A stretch of 64,000 nucleotides of DNA from Rhizobium leguminosarum (GTDB taxonomy: Bacteria > Pseudomonadota > Alphaproteobacteria > Rhizobiales > Rhizobiaceae): positions 62,001 to 126,000 of the forward strand of contig NZ_LWBS01000066.1 of NCBI RefSeq assembly GCF_001652265.1. The letters run 5' to 3'. This document shows positions 11,334 through 17,839 of the stretch, piece after piece (position 1 is the stretch's first letter; each line of letters opens with the position of its first letter). The notes under the pieces were generated by a model. That model did not search any database and was not told where the DNA came from. It saw nothing but the letters and a program-made list of their open reading frames with translations. A program made the position numbers and the translations under genes.

Positions 11334-12263
11334 TTACGTCACCGCAAGCTTCAGGCCCTCGCGCGGCGTGACGACGGGCGACCAGCCGAGCACGTCGCGG
11401 GCATGGGATATATCGACCTGCAGGGAACCGCAAAGACGCTGGTAGACGGCGGCCTTTCCGGTGACCCTCGCGCCCATCTGCAACAAGGCGGGGGGGAAGG
11501 GGAGCAGCATCGGTTTGACGCCCAATCCTGCGGCAATCCCTTCGATAAGCCCGGGAGTCGAAAGATCTACTCCATCACCCGCGAGAAAGGTCTGGCCGGC
11601 TGCACCGGGATGCTTCATCCCGGTGATGATCAGATCGACGAGATTTGGAAGCGCGACCAATGTCCGGCGGTTCTTCAGCGACCCGAAGGGGAGCGGTATC
11701 TTCTTCCGGACAAGTCCGACGAGCAGGGCGAAGTTGCCCCTCGCACCGGGTCCATAAACGAGCGGCGGGCGAATGACCACGACTTCCATGCCTGTTCGGG
11801 CGGCAATTTCATGCAGCCCGATTTCAGTTTCCAACTTTGAAATGCCATAGGGATCGATCGGCATTGGCGTATCGTCGTGCCGGAAGGGTCGATCGTTTTC
11901 CTCGCCATTGACCTTGATGCTGCTGATGAAGACGAACCTTTTTACGCCCGCGCGGGCGGCCTGCTCGGCGAGGTTCAACGTAGCGGCGGTGTTGATCCGA
12001 CGAAATTCCGCAAGCGGATCGGCTGCGCGGTCGTTCATGATGTGAACACGAGCGGCGAGATGGACGATGACATCGATACCCTCGAGAACCGCTGTCCAAT
12101 CGGTTTCGCTTGTTATCTCGATGGGGAAATGCCGCACAGATGTCGGGAAGCTGGCGGCTGCAGATCGCGTCGTTACCGCAAGCTCGCATATCCGCTCTCC
12201 ATGCAGTCTTTCGACGAGAGGCCCACCGACAAAGCCGGCCGCGCCGGTAATGAGGCATCGCAT
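11334..12263 (-). CDS. NAD-dependent epimerase/dehydratase family protein (nucleotide-sugar modifying)
   Basis: Extended-SDR nucleotide-sugar enzyme, 309 residues. The NAD-binding loop GAAGFVGGPLVERL is at residues 7-20, the catalytic serine in FISSIKVNG (near 114) and the YGISK active-site pair near 139-143; GRRTL-like NRRTLVALPNLVDLI follows in the sugar-binding half. The overall pattern resembles UDP-glucose/UDP-GlcNAc 4-epimerases and the 4-reductases of O-antigen QuiNAc synthesis (WbpV/WreQ type); substrate cannot be told from sequence alone. It is convergent with murB and has a perfect 16-bp palindrome about 28 bases before its ATG. Confidence 0.8.
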   Translation of the reverse strand: MRCLITGAAGFVGGPLVERLHGERICELAVTTRSAAASFPTSVRHFPIEITSETDWTAVLEGIDVIVHLAARVHIMNDRAADPLAEFRRINTAATLNLAEQAARAGVKRFVFISSIKVNGEENDRPFRHDDTPMPIDPYGISKLETEIGLHEIAARTGMEVVVIRPPLVYGPGARGNFALLVGLVRKKIPLPFGSLKNRRTLVALPNLVDLIITGMKHPGAAGQTFLAGDGVDLSTPGLIEGIAAGLGVKPMLLPFPPALLQMGARVTGKAAVYQRLCGSLQVDISHARDVLGWSPVVTPREGLKLAVT

Positions 12264-12290
12264 GATCTGTTCCCCGTTTTGCCGTGAGTG

Positions 12291-12306
12291 TTCCGGTTAA
12301 CCGGAA
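12291..12306. promoter_or_regulatory. 16-bp perfect palindrome upstream of the epimerase gene
   Basis: The sequence ttccggttaaccggaa is a perfect dyad with no spacer, 28 bases upstream of the epimerase ATG on the minus strand. Position and symmetry suit an operator; no regulator is identified. Confidence 0.4.
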
Positions 12307-12342
12307 GTGCCCATGGCATCAATAAAAAAGCCGCGACGTTAG

Positions 12343-12548
12343 AGCGCCGTGCGTCCTTTCGGACGCACTAAGGACGCTCCAACACTTTGAATCTACGCAT
12401 CGTGCTTTCCGAAAATCGATTCCGATTTTCGGGCCGATGCGCTAGAGCGGTTCAGCTTTTAACGGAAGCGCAGGACCGCTCTAGCCTTTTGTTTTTACGC
12501 AATTCCGAACGGAAAACCGCTTCGCACTTTTCCTGGAATTGCTCTAGC
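12343..12548. repeat. Dispersed rhizobial palindromic intergenic repeat (composite)
   Basis: This stretch of the 465-base gap between the epimerase and the SDR is a chain of perfect inverted repeats: arms gtgcgtcc/ggacgcac at 12349-12368, ccgaaaatcg/cgattttcgg at 12409-12432, and ctagagcggt/accgctctag at 12442-12484. The last part (from about 12482) shares wording with 37884-37943 in this window. Such modules recur between genes in Rhizobium genomes and do not code. The remainder of the gap (12549-12728) holds the orphan 30-bp repeat and no gene that I can support. Confidence 0.75.
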
Positions 12549-12579
12549 CGTCGCGGCTTGTTGTTCATTTGCTGCTCGA

Positions 12580-12609
12580 GGCTCAGACTTCCTCGCGGCC
12601 CGACAGCCG
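12580..12609. repeat. Left copy of 30-bp direct repeat (orphan 3' end of the MFS gene)
   Basis: These 30 bases are identical, in the same orientation, to 17810-17839, which is the 3' end of the MFS transporter gene. Weaker similarity continues for about 20 bases to the right (12610-12632 against 17840-17863). The copy lies outside any gene and marks one edge of a 5.2-kb block. Confidence 0.85.
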
Positions 12610-12728
12610 ACACAGCCCAGCGGAGAGACCGCAACATGGGGGCAGAACACCGGTCCCCCAGTCAGCAGCACAGCATCAGGCAAAATGGAGGTAGTCTGGA
12701 AATCACCGCCTACTTCCCAGCCCCTTTT

Positions 12729-13484
12729 TCAGTGAGCGGTATAGGCCCCGTCCACCAAATAGTGCACCCCTGTGATGAAACTGGCCTGCTCGGACAGGAG
12801 GAAACACACAAGAGTCGCGACCTCCTCCGGTTTTCCACGCCTGCCCATTGGTTGAAGCGATGCCATGCGTCGCGTACTCGCCGCCTCAAGATGCTCTGAC
12901 AAAAGTGGCGTTTCGATCCAGCCGGGACCGACGGCATTTATGCGGATACCCAATCTCGCATACTCCATCGAAGCGACTTTTGTCAGTCCAACAACCCCGT
13001 GCTTGGCCGCGGTGTATGCCGCCGCGGTGGGTAATCCAACGGTCCCGAGAGTGGAAGACATATTCACGATTGCACCGCCGCCCAGCTTCAGCATCGCGCC
13101 AATTTCGGACTTCATGCAATAGAAGACGCCGTTCAGATTGACGTTCATCACCTTGTCCCAATTGTCGAGCGGATAGTCAGCGACCGCTGCGCGCATCCCA
13201 TCGATTCCCGCATTATTGACCGCCAGATCCAAGCCGCCATACGTCTCGACGGTAAAATCGACAAGTCTCTGTACACTTCCACTGTCACTGACATCGACGA
13301 CAAATTCATGGGCGCGGCCTCCATCTGATCTGATTGCGGCGGCAATCGTGTGTGCTGCGTCAGCATTGATGTCGGCAACAACAACCTCCGCACCCTCATC
13401 AGCGAGTTGACGGGAAACGGCGGCACCAATACCGGAACCCGCACCCGTTACGATCGCGATTTTTCCTTCCAGGCAAAGCTTCAT
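12729..13484 (-). CDS. SDR family NAD(P)-dependent oxidoreductase
   Basis: Classical short-chain dehydrogenase of 251 residues. The cofactor loop TGAGSGIGAAVSRQL is at about residues 13-27, the NNAG motif near 88, the catalytic Ser in VNMSSTLG near 140 and the YTAAK pair near 154-158. The C terminus with SFITGVHYLVDGAYTAH is typical of the family. An in-frame ATG at 13538 exists, but the start at 13484 has a good ribosome site (aaggacggag) and gives the usual N terminus. Substrate unknown. It is the only minus-strand gene of the inserted block. Confidence 0.85.
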   Translation of the reverse strand: MKLCLEGKIAIVTGAGSGIGAAVSRQLADEGAEVVVADINADAAHTIAAAIRSDGGRAHEFVVDVSDSGSVQRLVDFTVETYGGLDLAVNNAGIDGMRAAVADYPLDNWDKVMNVNLNGVFYCMKSEIGAMLKLGGGAIVNMSSTLGTVGLPTAAAYTAAKHGVVGLTKVASMEYARLGIRINAVGPGWIETPLLSEHLEAASTRRMASLQPMGRRGKPEEVATLVCFLLSEQASFITGVHYLVDGAYTAH

Positions 13485-13649
13485 CGTCTCCGTCCTTGTT
13501 GATATGCTAATATTCGACCGACGCGATTGTTGATGCAAGGGGCTTCACGGATAAATAGAAGCGTATGGTATTGCGCAGCTTCAGATGTTGCCAGTGTTGC
13601 GAACTCATCCTCCACAGAGTTGAGTGTCTTTATCAAAAGATGTCGCAAT

Positions 13650-13687
13650 CTAATTTGGAATGAACGGGCTAATTTGGAATGAACGGG
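13650..13687. repeat. Two perfect tandem copies of a 19-bp unit
   Basis: The unit ctaatttggaatgaacggg occurs at 13650-13668 and again at 13669-13687 with no spacer. It lies just ahead of the L,D-transpeptidase gene and includes one of that gene's possible start codons (13679). Confidence 0.85.
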
Positions 13688-13714
13688 ATCGACGGAGTTA
13701 CTTGGCAGGTGGAA

Positions 13715-14302
13715 ATGGACAAACAGCATATTACACGCCGGGGGCTCGTGCTGGGGAGCCTGGCTCTAATGCTTTCTGGATGTACTTCGGGCGATGGGCC
13801 GCCACTGGGCTACCGATTCGCTAGGGATCCGGATGCCGATCCCCGCTATCGACGACAGGAGGTCGCGTATACGGGGAGTGAACCGCCCGGAACTATCGTC
13901 GTCGATACGGAGAGCCGCTACCTTTACTTCGTGGAGGCAGACGGACTGGCGACTCGCTACGGCGTTGCCGTCGGCGAGGAAGGACTGAGTTTCAAGGGCG
14001 AGGCCACCATCGGCTATAAGGCAGAGTGGCCTTCGTGGAAGCCCACCAATGACATGATTCAGCGCAAGCCTCGGCTGGCCAAGTATGCCGATGGAGTACC
14101 GGGAGGACCGCTCAACCCTCTCGGTGCAGCGGCCCTCTACCTCTACCAGGGCGGACAAGATACCCTGTTCCGGTTGCACGGAACGAATGCCCCCTGGTCG
14201 ATAGGCCGTGCCGTTTCGAATGGGTGTATTCGCCTGACGAACGCAAACATCGTCGACCTCTACTCCCGTGCACGCGTAGGCACGCGCGTGGTTGTCATCT
14301 GA
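13715..14302 (+). CDS. L,D-transpeptidase (YkuD domain) lipoprotein
   Basis: Predicted to form L,D cross-links in peptidoglycan or attach proteins to it, from the periplasm. The 195-residue form starts MDKQHITRRG and has a short signal with twin arginines followed by the lipobox LSGC (cysteine near residue 23). The YkuD domain fills the rest, ending in the catalytic signature HGTNAPWSIGRAVSNGCIRL (His near 161, Cys near 177). An alternative ATG at 13679, inside the tandem 19-bp repeat, would add 12 residues before the signal. It heads a run of three putative lipoprotein genes. Confidence 0.85.
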   Translation: MDKQHITRRGLVLGSLALMLSGCTSGDGPPLGYRFARDPDADPRYRRQEVAYTGSEPPGTIVVDTESRYLYFVEADGLATRYGVAVGEEGLSFKGEATIGYKAEWPSWKPTNDMIQRKPRLAKYADGVPGGPLNPLGAAALYLYQGGQDTLFRLHGTNAPWSIGRAVSNGCIRLTNANIVDLYSRARVGTRVVVI

Positions 14303-14467
14303 TGGTGTTTACCATTTGAAATCGCGGGGTTGGCCATAGCAATATGTATCTGCTAATGTAGATTCGTTGCATGTTGCATCATGTCTGCCCTATCCAGGGT
14401 ACTGATTGTCGCTAAACTTTAAGGTGTAGCCTGAAAAGCTATGCCATGATGAGGAGAGGACTTCCTG

Positions 14468-14587
14468 ATGAGCAGAATTCTAATCGTAATCGTTGCGATG
14501 TTTGCGGTGGCCAATCTGAGTGCTTGCGGGTCGATTGGCAAAGGCAAGGGGAAGGCCCCGCCGCCGGCAGAAGCAGTCTACAAGTAG
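14468..14587 (+). CDS. Very small lipoprotein, 39 residues
   Basis: ATG with an upstream purine-rich ribosome site (gaggagagga) encodes MSRILIVIVAMFAVANLSAC, then a short tail rich in Gly, Lys and Pro ending EAVYK. The lipobox LSAC at residues 17-20 predicts signal peptidase II cleavage, leaving a mature lipoprotein of about 20 residues. A clear terminator follows at 14608. Short proteins of this shape are seen in rhizobia but I know no function. Confidence 0.7.
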   Translation: MSRILIVIVAMFAVANLSACGSIGKGKGKAPPPAEAVYK

Positions 14588-14607
14588 CATATCGCGTTTG
14601 ATTCTTA

Positions 14608-14637
14608 GGAAGGGTCACATAGACCCTTCCTCTTCTT
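14608..14637 (+). terminator. Rho-independent terminator after the small lipoprotein gene
   Basis: Perfect 9-bp stem ggaagggtc / gacccttcc with a 5-base loop, followed by tcttctt. It ends 50 bases after the small lipoprotein stop. Confidence 0.8.
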
Positions 14638-14745
14638 ACATAAACCGCCAAGCTGCGCTCCTTCGTAACTCACAGCGCAACAGTGGCATTTTTATATGCT
14701 GACTTCGGGCTCGCATTCGTCAGGGCCTGCATATGGAGCTTAGTG

Positions 14746-15330
14746 ATGGCGCTTGGAAGAGGCGGTGTGTCGCTAGTTGTTATGTTGGCGTTCGTGGCAT
14801 CGTCATGCCAGACAGAAGACAAAAGGCCTTTACCGCATTATACCTCCAACGGCAGAGGCGTAGCTCCAACCAATACGGCTGAAAACAAATCAAATCGGCA
14901 TTTCATCGAATTCCGCTCACGCTATGCGCTGACCTATGGCCACACCTACGTCGTTTTTGGGCAGGCGGATAAAAACGGAAATATGATCAATCCCGAAGTT
15001 GCAGGGCTTGCCCCAGCTTCTCCCGATGCCGCGCAGTATGTAATAGGCCACTTCATACCGGTTCCGGCCACGACCGGAGCGACGGACGGTGACCTGGAAG
15101 AGCAGTACAGATCAGCAAGCTGGCGTGTGATGCTGAGTGATAATGAATATAACGACACAGTTGCGTATATACGCAAACTGCAGGCAACCTCTCGTCTTTG
15201 GGAGGCATCGGTATACAACTGCAATGCCTTTGTGGCGGATATCGCACGGCACATGGGTTATAAGGCGCCCAGCATTTGGCTAAGGCCGCAACAGTTCATT
15301 ACAAACCTTCGGGAGATGAATACAGGTTGA
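14746..15330 (+). CDS. Putative lipoprotein with possible permuted NlpC/P60-like fold
   Basis: Hypothetical secreted protein of 194 residues. From ATG 14746 it has a signal-like helix and a lipobox-like end VASSC (Cys near residue 21); an ATG at 14683 would add 21 residues in front. A histidine in ALTYGHTYVVFG (near 70) precedes a cysteine in VYNCNAFVADIARHMG (near 157). Histidine before cysteine is the order seen in circularly permuted papain-like (LRAT/YiiX-type) hydrolases. Together with the adjacent L,D-transpeptidase this suggests, but does not prove, a cell-envelope or peptidoglycan role. Base composition is visibly less GC-rich than the dcw genes. Confidence 0.55.
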   Translation: MALGRGGVSLVVMLAFVASSCQTEDKRPLPHYTSNGRGVAPTNTAENKSNRHFIEFRSRYALTYGHTYVVFGQADKNGNMINPEVAGLAPASPDAAQYVIGHFIPVPATTGATDGDLEEQYRSASWRVMLSDNEYNDTVAYIRKLQATSRLWEASVYNCNAFVADIARHMGYKAPSIWLRPQQFITNLREMNTG

Positions 15331-15380
15331 TTACCGGGCATCCAAGAAGGCAGATCATGGAAAGGTTCTGGTGACTTGAT

Positions 15381-15974
15381 TTGAACTTATCAGCAGCCGT
15401 CGTCGGCGAGGGCGTCTGGGTTCTCGGAATTGTTGCATGGTGCATCATTCGATACCCATTTGAGCGTCGCGCAAAGCGAGTGCCGGTCGTCAGTAACCGC
15501 CGTACCGGTTCGGAGGCGGTCGGGCTTGCGGCAGCCCTCGCCGGACTTGCGATCGTGCCGGGATTTTACGTCGCGACCGGCATCCCTGAGGCAGCCGACT
15601 ATACCGCCCATTTGTGGGCCGTCGTGATCGGGACTATACTCTTCTGCGCCGCGATGTGGGTCTTTCGAAGAACCCACAGGCAATTAGGACGAAACTGGTC
15701 GATTACGCTGGAGATCCGCCAGCAGCACGAATTGATATGCGCTGGCCCGTACTCCCTTGTCCGCCACCCGATGTACACGTCGTTTCTTCTGATGGGGCTT
15801 TCACAAGCGTTTCTGCTGCCGAACTGGGTGGCAGGCATGGCGGGCCTGATCGGCTTCGCCGTTCTATTCTTCCTAAGGGTGGACAAGGAAGAACGTATGA
15901 TGCTGGAAGTTTTCGGCCCGCAATATCAAGCGTATATGGCGAAGACCAAGCGCATCATCCCTTATCTTTATTAG
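15381..15974 (+). CDS. Isoprenylcysteine carboxyl methyltransferase (ICMT)-like membrane protein
   Basis: Membrane methyltransferase of the ICMT/PEMT-like group, 197 residues, with about five hydrophobic segments. The SAM-binding C-terminal half shows GPYSLVRHPMYTSFLL (near residues 127-142) and the conserved RVDKEERMMLEVFG followed by YMAKTKRIIPYLY. Bacteria lack the eukaryotic prenyl-CaaX substrate, so a lipid or small-molecule substrate is more likely. The start is a TTG with a weak upstream site, so the N terminus is uncertain. It lies 13 bases before the acyltransferase-like gene and probably begins the three-gene operon. Confidence 0.75.
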   Translation: MNLSAAVVGEGVWVLGIVAWCIIRYPFERRAKRVPVVSNRRTGSEAVGLAAALAGLAIVPGFYVATGIPEAADYTAHLWAVVIGTILFCAAMWVFRRTHRQLGRNWSITLEIRQQHELICAGPYSLVRHPMYTSFLLMGLSQAFLLPNWVAGMAGLIGFAVLFFLRVDKEERMMLEVFGPQYQAYMAKTKRIIPYLY

Positions 15975-15987
15975 AGGTTGCAAGAAG

Positions 15988-16773
15988 ATGAGAGGCCGAA
16001 CGATCAAGCTCTCGGCATCGCGACGCCTTGTCGGAGATCTGATGAGATTCTCGATCGGGGTGCCGCGTGTGACGGTCCAGCGACAAATGAACCTTCGGCC
16101 GCTCCTCGATGCCAGAGACGGAGCGGATGCCCGGCCGTCCTGGACGGTGCTTTTCTTGAAGGGATACGCCCTACTTTCTCAAGAAATTCCTGAATTGCGG
16201 CGTGCTTATATCAAGTTTCCGTGGCCACAGCTCTATGAATATCCGGCCAGCGTGGCCTCCATCGCCCATGAGCGCGAGCATGACGGAGAGCGGGTCGTTC
16301 TGCTGAGCACCATCAAAGGTCCCGAGCAACGCTCAATCACCGAGCTGGAGACGCTGATCCGTGCGGCGAGGTCACTTCCGGTTCTGGAGATCAAAGAGTT
16401 TCGGCGCTCTCTGAAGCTTGCTCGCGCACCTGCCCCTATGAGGTGGCTGCTCATGTGGCTCGGACTGAATATCGGGCGGAAGCGAGCGCGCTATTTTGGC
16501 ACCTTCCAACTGTCAGTCTATTCGGGTCTCGGAGCAGAGTCCCTCAACCCCCTCAGCCCGCTGACCACACTTTTCAACTACGGCCCGATCGGCGAGGATG
16601 GATCGGTTGCTGTCCGCATCCACTACGACCACAGGGTCATGGATGGAGCGAATGTCGCACGAGCATTGGAACGGTTCGAAAGGATCTTGAACGGCGAGGT
16701 CGCCGACGAAGTAAAAAGCCTCGCCCAGAGCGGAGCCGCTATCATCGTGACGGCGGTAGGAACATCGAAGTGA
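15988..16773 (+). CDS. 2-oxoacid dehydrogenase E2-type acyltransferase domain protein, no lipoyl domain
   Basis: The 261-residue protein resembles the catalytic domain of dihydrolipoamide acyltransferases. The active-site motif HRVMDG is present in RIHYDHRVMDGANVARAL (near residues 213-230), with the family's preceding Pro/Leu-rich strand LSPLTTLFNYGPIG. No N-terminal lipoyl or E1/E3-binding domain is encoded, and no E1 or E3 genes are nearby, so it is unlikely to be part of a normal dehydrogenase complex. A stand-alone acyl transfer role is inferred. Its stop overlaps the GTG start of the next gene by 4 bases. Confidence 0.7.
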   Translation: MRGRTIKLSASRRLVGDLMRFSIGVPRVTVQRQMNLRPLLDARDGADARPSWTVLFLKGYALLSQEIPELRRAYIKFPWPQLYEYPASVASIAHEREHDGERVVLLSTIKGPEQRSITELETLIRAARSLPVLEIKEFRRSLKLARAPAPMRWLLMWLGLNIGRKRARYFGTFQLSVYSGLGAESLNPLSPLTTLFNYGPIGEDGSVAVRIHYDHRVMDGANVARALERFERILNGEVADEVKSLAQSGAAIIVTAVGTSK

Positions 16774-17681
16774 CACCGCACAGTGAGCCCCGCTTGGCTG
16801 TCGTCGTGGTTGGCGGTTCCCGCGGCATTGGACGAGCAATCGCAAAGGTTGCGGCACGCGAACACAATGTCGTCGTGCTCGTCGCGCGTTCGCCGGAAGG
16901 CCTCGCCGCTGCGGCGGCCGACGTACAGCAGGCCGGTGGTGAGCCCTTCACGTTGGAGCTGGATCTCTTCGCAGCCGATGCGTCGGCGCGTCTTGAGGCT
17001 TTTCTAATCGCCAACGATTTGGTCTGCGGCGTCCTGGTCAACAGTGCCGGGTATGGTCTGCGAGGCGCAGCAACGTTACTCCCCGTCAAAGATCAGATGG
17101 GGATTATCGATGTCAATATACGCGCCCTGACCGACATGACCCTTCGCTTCCTGCCTGGAATGCTGGCGCGCGGACGTGGCGGCGTGATCAATCTCGGCTC
17201 CGTAGCGGGTCTCGTTCCCGGGCCGTACATGGCATTGTATTACGCAAGCAAGGGTTTTGTGCGCTCTTTTTCGGACGCGCTCCATCAGGAAGTGAGCCGT
17301 TTTGGCGTTACCGTGACATGTGTGGCGCCAGGACCGGTATCCACCGAATTCCTTGAAAAGGCCGGCGCGAACCGGGCGGCTCTCTTCAAGATATTGCCCA
17401 AGCTGGACGCCGAATATGTCGCTGAGCGGGCCTGGAGCGGTTTCAACTCCGGCCGTCGCCGCGTCGTTCCCGGCATTTCAGCCAAGTTGTTTACTCTTGT
17501 CGCCGCATTCTTGCCGACCGCAGCTATTCTCCCCCTGATCGGTCGCCTGCAGCGCAGGAGCAAAGATCCATGTCCTTGCGGTTCAGGGAAAAGCCTCAAG
17601 GAATGTTGCGGTAGCCGCTCCCCGGCACGGAGCAACATGCAGAAAATAATGCCTGTCGACGAGGGTGAAGCCGACCGATGA
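16770..17681 (+). CDS. SDR oxidoreductase fused to a C-terminal SEC-C zinc motif
   Basis: 303 residues starting at a GTG that overlaps the upstream stop (GTGA). The SDR part has the cofactor loop VVGGSRGIGRAIA (near residues 13-25), NSAGYG near 94, the catalytic Ser in LGSVAG near 141 and the YYASK pair near 155-159. A hydrophobic stretch (near 235-255) is followed by the SEC-C motif CPCGSGKSLKECCG (near 267-280), known from SecA and many other proteins as a zinc-binding tail. This fusion is uncommon in my experience. The open frame extends upstream to 16443 but that part overlaps the acyltransferase gene and is rejected. Confidence 0.8.
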   Translation: MTPHSEPRLAVVVVGGSRGIGRAIAKVAAREHNVVVLVARSPEGLAAAAADVQQAGGEPFTLELDLFAADASARLEAFLIANDLVCGVLVNSAGYGLRGAATLLPVKDQMGIIDVNIRALTDMTLRFLPGMLARGRGGVINLGSVAGLVPGPYMALYYASKGFVRSFSDALHQEVSRFGVTVTCVAPGPVSTEFLEKAGANRAALFKILPKLDAEYVAERAWSGFNSGRRRVVPGISAKLFTLVAAFLPTAAILPLIGRLQRRSKDPCPCGSGKSLKECCGSRSPARSNMQKIMPVDEGEADR

Positions 17682-17767
17682 TGCCAGCCACGCAGAGATC
17701 CGCCGTATGATCTTCCTCGCGATTACCTGGCTATAAACGCACAAAGCACGCTGGATAGCCGTCTGAA

Positions 17768-17794
17768 GCCGCGACGAGTGTCGCGGCCTTTTTT
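17768..17794 (+). terminator. Rho-independent terminator after the SDR-SEC-C gene
   Basis: Perfect 8-bp stem gccgcgac / gtcgcggc, loop gagt, then a run of six T. It ends the + strand operon just before the convergent MFS gene. Confidence 0.9.
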
Positions 17795-17809
17795 GCTTGC
17801 ACGGCAGAT

Positions 17810-17839
17810 GGCTCAGACTTCCTCGCGGCCCGACAGCCG
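17810..17839. repeat. Right copy of 30-bp direct repeat (3' end of MFS gene)
   Basis: Identical to 12580-12609 in the same orientation. It spans the stop codon and last eight or so codons of the MFS transporter gene on the minus strand. Confidence 0.85.

Noticed and set aside
12264..12728. Possible CRISPR or tRNA in the repeat-rich gap
   Set aside because: Inverted, not regularly spaced direct, repeats; no cloverleaf could be drawn.
12387..12899. Plus-strand open frame over the repeat and the SDR 3' end
   Set aside because: Begins in palindromic repeat and overlaps the SDR gene; no coding pattern.
16443..16769. Upstream extension of the SDR-SEC-C frame
   Set aside because: Lies within the acyltransferase gene in another frame; the overlapping GTG at 16770 gives the correct SDR N terminus.
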